Source: Coffea arabica
Taxonomy: Eukaryota; Streptophyta; Magnoliopsida; Gentianales; Rubiaceae
Reading direction: 5' to 3'
DNA length: 64,000 bases
Assembly: GCF_036785885.1 (NCBI RefSeq)
Contig: NC_092330.1
Location: 18,076,525-18,140,524, forward strand
Shown: positions 10,511-22,393 of the stretch, one piece after another
Layout: the number at the start of each line of letters is the position of its first letter
How positions within the stretch are numbered: the first letter of the stretch is position 1
Translations under genes and position numbers: made by a program
Notes under the pieces: model-generated
What the model was told of the DNA's origin: nothing
Databases searched by the model: none
Seen by the model: the letters and a program-made list of their open reading frames with translations, nothing else

Positions 10511-13500
10511 TGTGACGACCCCACCTCCCCCTAAGGCGTACCAAAGGGTTCGGCGGACCGCCTGCCCAGCTCTCGCCAGGACTCACTCACTATCTCAATC
10601 GAATCATATACACACATCCATGAACCATAAATAACATTCACAATTCAAACTTATGATTTACATTGATAGAAATCAAGGTACAAAGTCTCGATATACTTAA
10701 ACTAGTTCAAAATATATACAACCCAAGTACAAAATGTTCCATTCGAGGAATAGCGCGAGTACAAAACCAAAATTCAAAACAAAGTCTAAAGTAACTAGAC
10801 TACGCTAGCCTTTACACTTCTCACGCTTCACTCGTACCCCTGTAAGGAAAACAAAACTAAAAGGGTGAGCCGGAGCCCAGTGAAGTTTCCAAATATCAAA
10901 TTGGTTAACAACCAAGTTATAGCAAAATAACAGTGAAATAGCGAGCAACCAAGTCAAGTCAGGCAATAGTACTTTAGCTAGCCAGGTAATATTAGATTCA
11001 CATTCACGTATAAGGATACAGTACTCGTTTTACGGCTCCATTCCAGCTTGGTCAAGTGGTAGTTGACACTCCGTCAACTTTCAAGTAAAATCAAGTCCAA
11101 ATAAACTCCACTACACGCCAATTCCCGTCCACCGATCAACCCCCTATTCCGGGCCCGCATGCCATACAAAACATGGGTGGTAATACTCGAGTATACCGTT
11201 TAGTCGAGAAGATAACACTCCACTCGACATTACAAGTGACCCAGGGTTTGTTATCTAATCGACCAGGCCCTTGCCGGCTCGACTTGATTAACTAGCCACA
11301 GGGTTTCTGGAATTCCAGGCAAGACATAATTCAAGTACATGTACAACAAGTCAAGTATGATCAATAGCAAGAACAGGTCATAGTAGGGCAAGTGCGATAA
11401 AGTACACCCTTGCCCTATCATTCATTCATCATGTAATCATGTAAGTCGTGTAAGAAACACATGTATCAAGTACAATCGGATATTTGGAAGCACTCACCAA
11501 ATAGTGCTTCTAGTGCTCGTGTTTGGGTGGTACTCCGGGTTGGGAGTCCAAATCTGCGATAAAACTTAACTTGAGAACTTTGAAAATCAACCAAGGTTCG
11601 AAACTTAACCGTTTCGTTCAATAAGAATCAAGAAATTGAAATTCTCTTGAGAAGAGTCGTGTGATAATTGCTCGCTCTTCAAACTGAAAAATTTGATAAC
11701 ATTTTTGCTTGAAGATGACTCTTGAGACAAAAGTGCAAGTAAAACGGTTTCATAGTGATTCATATCGTTTTCCTAAGGGTACAAGTTCGGCCAAGTCCTA
11801 ACGTATAACCCTCGATAAACAAGTGGCAAAGGTCCTCGATAGTTCAAGTGATAATCACTTAGCCTTTACTCAAATCGCAAAGTCCTCGAGTAAAAATTCG
11901 GGCAGCATGCCCTTTGTGTTTACCTAATTTCCAGCCATTTAGGCTTCATTATTTTTCTTCAACACAACCCAACATCATACATATCAGCAATTTATGTCAA
12001 GAGCCGTTCCATAGGCTCACAATATCATAATAACAAGAATCGCATTAAGGACAAGTGCAGAAATTCAATTTAGCACAAGACAGATTTGACGTACAAATGC
12101 GGAAATAACATATCCGAGGCTACGCTTATCGGATTGAGGCGTAACCTATGCCGTTTCGAAGCTAAGACACAGGGCTATAATGTTCATGAAGGTCACTTAG
12201 TCCAGTTTCTAATGTAACTTGGTCAAATTCTCAAATTACTAAACCAGAAACCAATTCGTCGGCTGTTTAAACGTATTACACGGTAACGGACATAACTCAA
12301 TGTAAAAAAGTCCAATTCAGGTGATATTAGAGGCATTTTAAAGCTACTTCAGAACACTACAACTTTCATGTTTTGGCCCAGAGCTAAATCAGTACGGATC
12401 CTAGTCAAAAAACGTGATAAACTGGACTTAACTGATGAAACAGACTGCTGGGAAATATTTAAAACAGTAAGGGTATTTTGGACTTTTCATGACCTACGTT
12501 GCTCCGATTGAGCTGAAAGTTTACAGGCACCTACAAAATACCATTCTCTACAACTTTCCTTCTTTGACCCAAGGCCAATTCGGCCTCTAACACACAGATA
12601 CAAATTCGGACAGAATGCAAGCTAGAATTTCCAGAAATCTGAAATTTGTAGTGTCTAGTGCAACTTTCCCCAATTTCTCACTTCTCACACTACCAAAACA
12701 TCTTATACAACATTAATTGTAACATACAAGCATCATATAACAAGTTGGGCAGAATTTCCCAAACCCTAGTTCATCATATAAAGAGGAAAAAAAAACTTCC
12801 AATCATGCTAGCATCCATAATTCCACTACTACTCAAGTTACTAGACTTAATTTCACCAAGATTGAAAGAAAAATTTAGAGAGATATCATCCCCCTTACCT
12901 TGATTTGAGTTCTCCAAGTGTAGTCCAAGCCTTCTCTCTCCAAAATTTCACCACCAATCACTAGCTAATTACCCAAGGAGAAGTTTAATCGGTTTAGTTC
13001 TTTGGATTTCTCACTTTGTAGCTTGAATCAAGAAGAAATGAAGAAATTTCTCCCTTGTTCTTCTTCTCTCTCTCTCTCGGCTCCCTTGGCAGAAAATGAA
13101 GAGAAATGGAGCTAAGTTTGTCTTATGATAAAGTCAAAAGGATTAGAACTAATGGTGTCCACAAGTTGCCCAACACTTGGCCTAATCTTGGCCACTAATT
13201 TTTCTCTTTCTTTCCCTTGCTTTCTAGCCACTAATTTCGGTCCCCTTAGCTGTAATATAAGAAGATATTTTGCTCAATTGTCAATGAGCTTGTAGGGTAA
13301 GAAAGTGGTGGTCAAGTGGTGCGTTCAAACGGTAATGCGCGGGACCCGCCGGTTCGCGCCGTTTTTCTTAAAACTCACGTACTAGGATTTTTACTTCCCA
13401 TTCACTAACCTTATATCATTGCTACTACTTACATATTAATTCTCACTTAAAAGTCACTTTTACTCATCAAATTGATCCTCGGCCAGTACCGAAAATTCAT

Positions 13501-13682
13501 CCGGCGAAAAAATCGCGAAACCCTAATTTTGCTCAAATCTTGAAACCGAAGCGGAAAATCCTATTTTCTAGGTTCATCTGCACTTAGAGTTGAACAATTG
13601 GATAGTAGAGCTTTAATAAATAATAATTTTCAAATAAAAGGCATTTTTGAGGAAAAATGTAGGAAATTTGCGGGTCCTCACA
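10511..13682 (-). repeat. Gypsy LTR, right copy (5' LTR in element orientation)
   Basis: This 3172-bp copy starts TGTGACGACC and ends GGTCCTCACA on the plus strand, exactly as the left LTR does, with about 1% substitutions and the same length. As the 5' LTR it should hold the promoter; I did not identify a convincing TATA box by eye. Long stretches are recognisably related to the TR-GAG LTR in opposite orientation (for example around 12130-12250 against 20330-20420). Confidence 0.93.
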
Positions 13683-13687
13683 AATTT
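13683..13687. repeat. Target-site duplication AATTT, right copy
   Basis: This is the second copy of AATTT, directly after the Gypsy LTR. Copia integrase coding resumes in it. Confidence 0.92.
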
Positions 13688-14240
13688 ACCAAAATATTTT
13701 TGGGCTGAAACCATAAACACAGCCTGTTATACCATGAATAGAGTTCTTCTAAGACCAATTTTGAACAAAACCTCCTATGAGCTCATGTATGACAAAAAGC
13801 CTGTTGTTGGTTATTTCAAAGTATTTGGTTGTAAATGTTTCATTTTGAATATCAAAGAACATCTTGGAAAGTTTGACAAGAAATCTGATGAGGGAATTTT
13901 CTTGGGTTATTGTGAAAACAAAAGAGGTTTCAGAGTTTATAATCGTAGAACATTGATTATAGAGGAGGCTATACACATTACTTTTGATGAATCTAATGGT
14001 GACATCTCTATGAGTTGTGGTGAAGATGATGACACAGGTGTTCAAGAAGAACTGAAGAAGCTAGCAATCAATGATCATGACTCTGCCTCACCAGAAACTG
14101 ATTCAAAGGACACTGATGCTCAGGTCAGTCCAGCTGAACAAGTGAATAATAGAGATACCACTACTCCTAATGATCTTCCAAGAGCCTGAAAATTTGCTCA
14201 TAATCATCCCAGGGAGCTTATAATAGGTGATCCTTCTGAA
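13683..14240 (+). pseudogene. Copia integrase C-terminal part and start of RT region
   Basis: The frame continues the protein broken at 1529: LPKYFWAETINTACYTMNRV, then the KTSYELMYDKKP block and the GCKCFIL and FLGYCENKRGFRVYNRRT blocks that end Copia integrases. An acidic linker follows. TGA replaces a conserved Trp at 14187-14189. The frame then reads KFAHNHPRELIIGDPSE and breaks off at about 14240, where most of RT has been deleted. Confidence 0.85.
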
Positions 14241-15067
14241 AAGTGATTCAAACCCAAGATGGAACATTTATAAATCAAACAAAATACACCAAGGAGTTGC
14301 TGAAAAGATTCAGAATGGAGGATTCAAAGCCTGTTGGAACACCTATGTGCACATCTACCAAACTTGACAAAGATGAAGAAGGTACAAAAGTTGAGAAAAA
14401 GAAGTACAGAGGTATGATTGGAAGTTTACTTTATTTAACTGCTAGTAGGCCTAACATCATGTTTGCTGTGTGCTTATGTGCTCGATTTCAATCCTGTCCA
14501 AAGGAATCACACTTGAATGCGGTAAAAAGAATCTTAAGATATCTTAAAGGAACCTTAAATTTTGGTTTGTGGTATCCAAAATGTCATGAACTTCCTTTGT
14601 GTGGATTCTCTGATGCTGACTTTGGTGGTTGTAAAATAGATAGAAAAAGTACTACTGGCATATGCAACTTTCTTGGAAATTGCTTGGTCTCTTGGTTTAG
14701 TAAAAAATAAAATGCTATCTCATTATCCACTACTGAAGCTGAATATGTTACTGCCGGTGCTTGCTGTGCTCAATTGTTATGGATGAAAAACACATTGAAT
14801 GACTTTGGTTTAATATATGAATGTGTACCCATGTACTGTGACAACACTAGTGCAATCAATCTAACAAAAAATCCCATTCAACACTCTAGGACTAAGCACA
14901 TTGATATAAAGCATCATTTCATTCGTGATCTTGTCTCCAATGGGGTAATCCGTGTTGAGTTTGTTTGTTCTAAAGAACAGATAGCTGATATCCTCACAAA
15001 AGCTCTTCCACTAGATCAATTTGTGTCCTTGAGAACAAAATTGGGCGTGTCAGAAAAGATATTCTAA
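14241..15067 (+). pseudogene. Copia RT C-terminal end and RNase H
   Basis: Coding restarts abruptly in the RT thumb region (TQDGTFINQTKYTKELLKRF) and runs through GTPMCTSTKLDKDEEGT, YRGMIGSLLYLTASRPNIMF and RILRYLKGTLNFGLWYP into RNase H (GFSDADFGGCKIDRKSTTG). A TAA at 14707-14709 replaces a Gln codon. The frame continues with STTEAEYVTAG, CDNTSAINLTKNPIQHSRTK and KHIDIKHHFIRD to the true stop near 15067. The RT palm, with its YVDD catalytic box, is absent. Confidence 0.88.
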
Positions 15068-15555
15068 CTCTTATTTCTAGTCAATCTTTATCGGACGTCC
15101 GATAAATTGGAACGGACGTCCGACAGTGTTTTTCATCCAAATTTAGAAAAAACCCTGGTTCGGACGGTTGTGTCGGACGCTTCACTTCGTTCGGACGTCC
15201 GACACTCAAAAATTGAGTCTTATAAGGCAGTTACCCATTCTTCTCAGTTCATTTTTTCTTAAGTCTTGGACGCAACCTTTCAGTTTCCTCTAATATTTGA
15301 AATTCAAATTCCTCTCTCCTCAAACCAAGTTCCGAGAAATTGAACCAACCAACTCAATTACACTTCTATTGCGCATTAATCACTCATAAAAATCACTCCC
15401 AACCCCCAACTACCACAGAACTCCCAATTTACATACAAAACCCTAACTTCCCATAACTCCCTCTTTGCGGCTTCTCAGTGCACATTAGTTGGCTCTTACT
15501 GCACTCTCTCTTTGTACACCACATTCCTTATCCAAAATCATATCCACATTGCATC
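15068..15555 (+). other. Spacer between RNase H and ORF3 with palindromic repeats
   Basis: The spacer holds three copies of the palindrome CGGACGTCCG: 15088-15105 (extended to 18 bp, TTATCGGACGTCCGATAA), 15113-15122 and 15191-15202. Further half-sites (TCGGACG) lie between them. The same palindrome recurs in the 3' LTR. The rest is C/T-rich and looks like an untranslated leader for the next ORF. Confidence 0.75.
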
Positions 15556-17339
15556 ATGGTTAGAATCAGAGGAGGATCTACTAGTGCCGGACGATCCTTT
15601 AGACTTAGGGATGAGGACATTGAAATTTTGGAACCACCTCCTGTGGCACCCAAAAAGAAGATTGTAACCCGTGGTGGTAAGATGAAGCAAACTGCCTAAT
15701 GAAAACTGGATATTCCAACTGCTGAATCAGGGTGAAAACATTGCTGGTGGAAACGAAGAACCAGAACAGGCTGTCCAGGGTGATAAAGCTGTCACAAGGT
15801 CCTCTGCTAAAAGAAAGAGGTCTGCAAAGAGGAAGAGCACTCCTCAATCCAAGAAAAAGCAGTCTGCTGATCCCTCGATGATCAGCAGAATGAAGGAAAC
15901 ACCACTGGGAGTCAGAAAACTCCTGAACCCTCTACCAGGAAGTCTCCAAGGACAAGAACTGAGGCTCAAAATGTAGAGGCATCTGCCACACAAACCTCAA
16001 ACAGGAAACGTTCTGGAAAGGATCCTGTGTCTCAGCCAGTAGAAGAACCCACTCCTCTTCAAAAATTCATTGATGATGAAGCTAGAGACAGATTTGAGTT
16101 AGTCTCTCAAAAAAGGTTCATCACCCAAAGGCTCATCCTTCCCTATGAATTTCGTAAGCTTGATCTTGAACCTGTTATCAAACTATTTGAATTCCAGAAA
16201 TGGACTCATATTCTAACCATTCCTAATGTCTTTTACCCTGACATGCTGTATCAATTCTTTGCTAATCTTAGAAAGGGTAAATCACACACTGAACTCATCT
16301 CTAGGGTCAATTCTGTAGACATCATGTTAACTCCTGACATTGTGAATTCCATTCTGAACACCAGTATTGAACCTAGTTTCAAAGGAAAAATTGTAAATTT
16401 CTTTTCATATGAGGAATTTCCTTCTACCTACCATCATTTTTACAATGCTAAACTCATGATCTATTTTCAAACCACATTCAATACTCCTACTGAGGAAGAC
16501 TGGATGATCTTAGTCCTCAGAACCTGATCATCTTCACCATCATTTCAAATCTGTTGGTGCCAACTGATGGCCACAGAACAGATGCAAACAAAATGAAACT
16601 CTATCTGTTCTACTGCTTTGTTGAAAAAATTCGCATTGACTTTGGATTTGTAATGTGCAAGTTTTTGCTCAAAATTAGCACTGACAGCCGTAGGAAGCTC
16701 TCTTATGGCAGATTTCTGACCCCTATCTTTGCCCATTTTGAAATTCCTTTTTCTGAAAAATCTCCCAAAGACAGTGCTTCATCAATCTTCTCAAAAGCTT
16801 ACTTTGAACGAAAGAACTTAAAATTTTTTGAAGGCCATTGGTGCTATAAGGAGACTGTTGCTGAGTCTAGAAGGAAAAATTTTCATGAAACCCCTGTCAC
16901 TCCTAGGACTCCTCGTGATCAGTCAGACTTTGTCTCTCCTTTCACCATTCATCCTAGGAAGTCTGCTAGCAGGTCCTTCACATCCAATTCTGAAGTCATT
17001 TCCTTGCTTGAAGACTTCAAACAGCATGTCTTGCTTATTGAAGAAGGTCTCATGATGACCATGACCTCTGACCAAAAATCCTCCTTCATTGAAAAAAGAA
17101 ACCTTCTTGTCCCTCCAATACCTGAGAGCAATGTAAATGAGCCAAGAACTGAGCCCACAGGACCAACTACTGGTACTGAGACTACACCAGCTTCCAGTTC
17201 TTAGTCCAAGGATAAAGGCAAGGCTCCAGCAACTGAGGAATCAGATGAAGATAGTGATGAAGAAACTGAGGAAGAAGAGGATCCTGCACAGTATCGTCTG
17301 GCCAGAAGAAGGCCTGGATCATTTAAAATCACCATCTAG
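15556..17339 (+). pseudogene. Sirevirus third ORF (env-like position), decayed
   Basis: An ATG at 15556 opens MVRIRGGSTSAGRSFRLRDE. The frame is broken at about 15700, again between 15890 and 16020, and near 16530. Basic, low-complexity sequence (KRKRSAKRKSTPQSKKKQ) leads to a globular part at 16027-16527 (FITQRLILPYEFRKLDLEP, FYPDMLYQFFANLRKGKSH, VDIMLTPDIVNSILNTS). The rest lies in the next frames to an acidic tail ending at TAG 17337-17339, with an in-frame TAG at about 17203. The position, between RNase H and the polypurine tracts, is that of the envelope-like ORF of SIRE1-type elements. The globular part resembles the family annotated as putative plant transposon protein. I see no clear signal peptide or transmembrane pair, so an envelope role is not supported. 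Confidence 0.65.
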
Positions 17340-17882
17340 GCAATACTAGGTCACTGCACCTTTATCTAGGACTATAGTTCATCTTTTGCATTGCACTTTT
17401 GTATTAAGTGCTGAACACCTGGTTGTACAACTGGATATTTTTTTACTATTTATGAATATTATAACTAAGTGTTTTGTTATGAATGTTTTGAATGGGTGTT
17501 ATGATTGGTTATGTGTTTGTGCAATCTGCTGATTGAATGAATGTTTCTGATTGATATATGCTAAATGATTGATTCCAAACTGTACTGTACATTGTAAATG
17601 TGTATACTGATATTGTTTCTGATGGGATGCATTGCTGGTACCAAAACTGATACTAAATCTTGTGATGACAAAAAGGGGGAGAATTGGAATTGGATTTGGT
17701 TTAACACTGATGGTGTAGAGTAACTAGTTAGGGGGAGTCAGTCTCAGGGGGAGTTGAGTTGGATCAGCACTGATGATGTGGATTGCATTTCTTCCTGTAT
17801 ACTACTCATGCACTTCGTTAGTGGGAGCTGTTATATTTTTTGCTCTATCCAATTGTTTTGTCATCATCAAAAAGGGGGAGAT
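17340..17882 (+). other. Sirevirus 3' untranslated region with several polypurine tracts
   Basis: AAAAAGGGGGAGA occurs at 17670-17682 and again at 17869-17880, two bases before the LTR start at 17883. Shorter GGGGGAG tracts lie at 17731-17737 and about 17747-17753. Clustered polypurine tracts are a known trait of Sireviruses. The last one is the expected plus-strand primer. Confidence 0.8.
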
Positions 17883-18837
17883 TGTTTATCTCAACTCATA
17901 TCTTTTGATGATTACAAAACAAATGGATGTTTTTAATACCTTTTGTAAAGATCCTTTTCAGAAATGAACCAAACAGGTCTGTGGATTTAAAGCAGAAAAA
18001 GAAGATCAAAAAGAATGAAGTCTGCTGAGGATGATGTCGGACGCACAAAAGGAGAGTATCGGACGTCCGACATTCTTTGAGTATCTTCGGACGAGTAAAG
18101 AACTCAGACTCGGACGTCCGAAGAAGATAAGCCAGGAGTTACTTGATTACTGATCAGGATCGGACGCTCAACACCTGTGTATCGGACGTCCGACAAGTAT
18201 TGCTGCTCTTCGGACGAATCACTCCGGACGCATCGGCCGTCCGAAGGAATTGAAGAAGAAAGTCCAAGTGTGCATCCTACCCTCGGACGCATAAAAACCA
18301 AACATCGGACGTCCGACAGCACCAACGGCTAGTTGACTCTTCAGTTACCTTCTACCCGTTGACAGCATTAATTGAAAAACTTTCTGGTCTCCTATAAGTA
18401 GAACAAAGTCAATCACCTAAAGAGAACTTTGTACATCAAGCCTACATCAGATCGTGAGTGATTCAAGTGTTAGAATACTCAAAAGGAACATTTGTACTCT
18501 TTACTTGTGCAATCTTCGTGTAGTTTTTCAAGTGTGACACAGCTTCTTCAATAGTGTAGCATAGTGAGGGTTTGCGAATGTTTGTAAAACTTCCTTGCTT
18601 GACCAAGTGTGCTTTGGGGCAAGAAGGAAGTGATCCCTTCCTTGTACACAAAAGATTGGTTGCAAGTTTGTTCAATTTGAAGTAATTTGGTATATAAAAG
18701 TGGTGTTCAAACCTCAGTTGTGTTTGAAGCCTGGTTTGTTTCTTTACTTTCATTTACTGCTTTTCTACATAAACTGTTCTTCTCTTCATCTCACGAATAC
18801 TTGTGCTCTTGTGTTATCTTGATCATTGGGAGGTCTT
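17883..18837 (+). repeat. Sirevirus 3' LTR, truncated
   Basis: It starts TGTTTATCTCAACTC after the polypurine tract and contains TTTTGATGATTACAAAACAA, a stretch seen at the head of many Sirevirus LTRs. The palindrome TCGGACGTCCGA occurs exactly at 18059-18070, 18110-18121, 18182-18193 and 18305-18316, with a variant near 18233. Its 5' partner is outside the window and its 3' end is replaced by the TR-GAG element at 18838. Confidence 0.82.
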
Positions 18838-21800
18838 TGTGAGGCCCCAGTCCGTTCTACGTTGAGATATTCATTAGCTGGGCGGTAACGTTTGATTTTA
18901 GGAGTATTTCGAAAACCCTATGTAGGGATTAAGATTTAAAGCCCTACTATCCAATTATTCCATAATAAGTGCAAGTGAGCCTAGAAAGTAGGGTTTCACT
19001 CTTTGGTTTCAGGATTGGAGCAAAATTAGGGTTTTTTGCAATTTTCGCCGGATGAAATTTTGGTACGGAAACAGGATCAAATTTGGTGATTAAAAGTGAC
19101 TTTTAAGTGAGAAATAATATGTGATTAGGAGCAATAAGATAAGGTTAGTGAATAGGAAGTAAAAACCCTAGTACGTGTGTTTTAAGAAAAAACGGCGCGA
19201 ACCGGCGGGTCCCGCGCATTACCGATTGAACGCACCAATTGACCACCACTTACTTGCTATACAAGTTTACCATTAATGGAACAAAATATCTTCCCCCTCT
19301 TAGCTTCTTATTGGCCGAAAATTAGAGGTTAGAAATGCAACAAGAGAGAGAAAAATTTGTGGTCAAGATTAGTCCAAGTGTTGAAAGAATTTGTGGTCAC
19401 AATTAAGCCTTGATCATCTTACCTTCCTATAAGACAACTTGAGCCTTTTCTCCCTCATTCTTTCTTGCTAAGTGCCGAGCTCAAGGGGAGAGAAAAGAAG
19501 AGCAAGAACAACAAATTTTCCTTCTTGATTTGCTTCAATTAAGTTAGAAATCCAAATCTAAACCGATTAAACTCACCTTTGAGTGTCTAAGTAGTGAAGT
19601 GTTGGAGAGTTTTTGGAAAGGAAAGCTAGGAGGACACTTGGTGGACACCAATCAAGGTGAGGATGCTGATTTCCCTAAATTTTACCTTCAATCTTGTGTA
19701 AATTAGCTTGGTAACTTCAAATTGGTGGTGAATAATGGATGCAATCATGATTTGGGGGTTTTCCCTTTTGGTTTTATGAACTAGGGCTTGCTGAATTGCT
19801 GCCCAACTTAGAGTGTGTATGATATATGTTGCAATTGAGGTTTCATAAGGTGTTTTGGTAGTGATTGGACCAAGAAATTAAGGAAGATTCACTAAAAAAC
19901 TAGAAATTCCAGAATCTGGAAAATTTGTTCCAACTTTCTGTCCGAAATTTTAGCTGTATGTTAGAGGCTGTTTTGGCCTTGGGTCAAAGAATGAAAATTG
20001 TAGGGAATGGTATTTTATGTGTGCCTATAAAATTTCAGCTCAATCGGAGCAACGTAGCTCGTGAAAAGTCCAAAATACCCTTACTGTTTTAAGTATTTCC
20101 CAGCAGTCCGTTTCTTCAGTTCAGTCCAGTTTATCACGATTTTTGACCAGGATCCATTCTGATTTAGCTCTGGGCCAAAACATAAAAGTTGTAGTGTTCT
20201 GAAGTAGCTTTAAAATACCTCAAAGAAAACCTGATTCGGACTTGTGTACACTGCGTTATGTCCATTACAGTGTTCTGCGTTTAAACAACCGACGAATTGG
20301 TTTCTGGTTTAGTAATTCGAGAATTTGACTAAGTTACATTAGAAACTGGACTACGTGATCTTCATGGATGTTGTAGATCTGTGTCTTAGCTTCGAAACGG
20401 CGTAGGTTTCGTTTTAATCCGATAAGCGTAGCCTCGGATATGGTATTACCGCATTTGTACGTCAAATCTGTCTTGTGCTAAGTTGAATTTCTGCACTTGT
20501 AATTGTTGTGAATCTTGTTTTTATGATGTTGTGAGCCTATGGAACGGCTCTTGGCTTGAATTGTTTTATGTGTGATGTTGGATTGTGGTTGAAGAAAAAT
20601 AATGAAGCCTAAATGGCTGGAAATTAGGTAAACACAAAGGGCATGCTGCCCGACTTTACGCTCGAGGACCTTTGCTACTTTGGTTATCGAGGGTTATACG
20701 TTAGTTCTTGGCCAAAACATCAAAGTTTTAGCCTTATGTCTCAGCTTTCTAACGCCTCTGGAATTTCTTGATTTTGATTTTTGAGCCGTGAGTTACGGCC
20801 TTGCAAACAGGGCCTGTTTGGTAACCCACCATGAAACGGCTGGCACTATTTCGTGCCTTTTGACCTATATCTATTGAGATCTAGGTTAAGGTGTCTTCAC
20901 GAAAATTGTAGCCCTTTCTCATAGCTTCGAAACGGTGTCTCGTTCACCTTGATCCGATATTCCTAGCCTAACTTTTGACCAAAACGGTTTGAGATGGCCG
21001 ATTTGGCCGTCCCGTTTGCCGTTCCGCGCGCGCGCGTGTGCCCCTTTTTGCCGTTTTCGCACTTGCGCGTGCCAATTTTGCCGTTTTGCTTGTTTTAGGT
21101 ATGTTAGTAGCCGTTTGTGATATATTGTGACACAATCTTCGATTTCAGACGGTGGTGAACTAGGCAGAGCCGGTGGGGCCCACTACTAGCCAATAAACGA
21201 AGTGCTTTCCGCTTTTGTACTACTTTGGTGTTTTGGGTAAGTACTCAGGCCGCTTTTGTATGTTAGTTGCTTATGTGTTTCGATATGTATGAAGAGGGTA
21301 CTTAGACGAGGGTGTACTTTATCGCACTCGCTCTAAACCCTAATTTGCGCACATATTTGTACATGGCTTATGTATATGAGCAATTTTGGAACTAAAACCT
21401 TGAGCTGGTGGCTCGGGGTGACTTTTGAATAATTTTGTGAATTTTGTGAGTTTGAGGTTGAACTCAATACCTAGATGGACTATTCGAGCCGGTTAGGGCT
21501 TGGTCGAAGTCAGTCCAACTTGGTTTGAGGTCACCAAGTTTGTGAACCCGGTTCGCTGAGTATGTGAACCAATTTTGTGACCCGAGCTTGTGACTCAAGC
21601 TCAAGTTTGTGATTTCGTTCGCCTGGGCAAGTTTGTGAGGTGACTGGCCAGTGAGGGTGATAAGGTGTTCGGTGGGTGTACAAGTGGAGTTCTACCGACC
21701 TTGTTTGTGGTCGACGGAGTGTCGACAGGAGGTCACGCATGGCACCCGACTTGGCTTTGGAGCCACCTGTATCCTTATTATGTGATGTTACTTTTCTGCT

Positions 21801-22249
21801 TTTGCTTTACTCTTGCTGTGGAACTACTGTTACGTGTAATTTACGCTTTCGCCCCTGTTTACTTACTAAGCATATAGCTTACCCCGTTCCTTTTGTTTTC
21901 CTTAGCAGGGGCCGACGCAGGGACTTTTGGCACATACACTAGTATAGTATAGTTAGATTTGCTTGTAATAGCGGACAATTAGGATGTTTGTTTTTATTGT
22001 GGTGATTTGTATAAGGACCCTCCTTAGGGTCTACCTTTTGGTTTTGGTGGTAATTATAAGGATGTAATAGTTTGAGTAGGTACTTTTGGAGAATGTAATT
22101 ATAACTCTTTTGGGATTGTATATAGTGTGTAAGGTACACTTTTGGATTTTCTGGCTCTTATCGTTTTAAGTTTTGAGTCCTGGCGCGAGCTAGGCAGGCG
22201 GCCCGCCGATACCCTTGGGTTCGCCCTTGGGAGAAGTGGGGTCGTCACA
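18838..22249 (+). repeat. TR-GAG 5' LTR
   Basis: This 3412-bp LTR is identical to 24538-27949 except for one base. The ends are TGTGA...TCACA. A (CG)n run at 21025-21036 lies next to the single difference. Small ORFs inside it recur in the other LTR and have no other support. Confidence 0.95.
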
Positions 22250-22251
22250 GT

Positions 22252-22263
22252 TGGTATCAGAGC
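22252..22263 (+). other. Primer-binding site for tRNA-iMet (TR-GAG)
   Basis: TGGTATCAGAGC lies two bases after the end of the 5' LTR, a perfect plant initiator-Met tRNA complement. Confidence 0.94.
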
Positions 22264-22393
22264 GCCTAGGTTAGAGGACTTGAGCAATTGTGGGACATAC
22301 GTGATAGGCATTAGGCATATTTGACCCTTTTAAGTTGAATGGTATCTTTTAAGCTGAAATGCCGGTTGACTGACGACTTAATGTTTTGTAGGT

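Larger units (their letters stand above)
1530..13682 (-). mobile_element. Complete Ty3/Gypsy element, chromovirus of Tekay (Del) type, nested in Copia
   Basis: Two 3172-bp LTRs bound an interior with, in minus-strand order, an iMet primer-binding site, a leader ORF, gag, protease-RT-RNase H, integrase with a C-terminal chromodomain-like region, and a polypurine tract. The ends are TGTGA...TCACA, with the 5-bp duplication AATTT on both sides. LTR length and the pol C-terminus point to the Tekay clade. I counted 11 differences between the LTRs in their first 860 bp (about 1.3%), so the insertion is recent in evolutionary terms. Three in-frame stops in gag-pol mean this copy is not autonomous now. 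Confidence 0.93.
13683..18837 (+). mobile_element. Sirevirus-like Copia retrotransposon, 3' portion
   Basis: This is the continuation of the element at 1-1529: end of integrase, truncated RT, RNase H, a third ORF, a run of polypurine tracts and the first 955 bp of the 3' LTR. The element is cut at 18838 by the left LTR of the TR-GAG element. The rest of the LTR is not found after that element, so the 3' end is lost. Confidence 0.85.

Noticed and set aside
21531..22139. Several ORFs of 66-88 codons in the TR-GAG LTRs (again at 27231-27839)
   Set aside because: They lie in overlapping frames on both strands of an LTR and are duplicated with it; composition is not protein-like.
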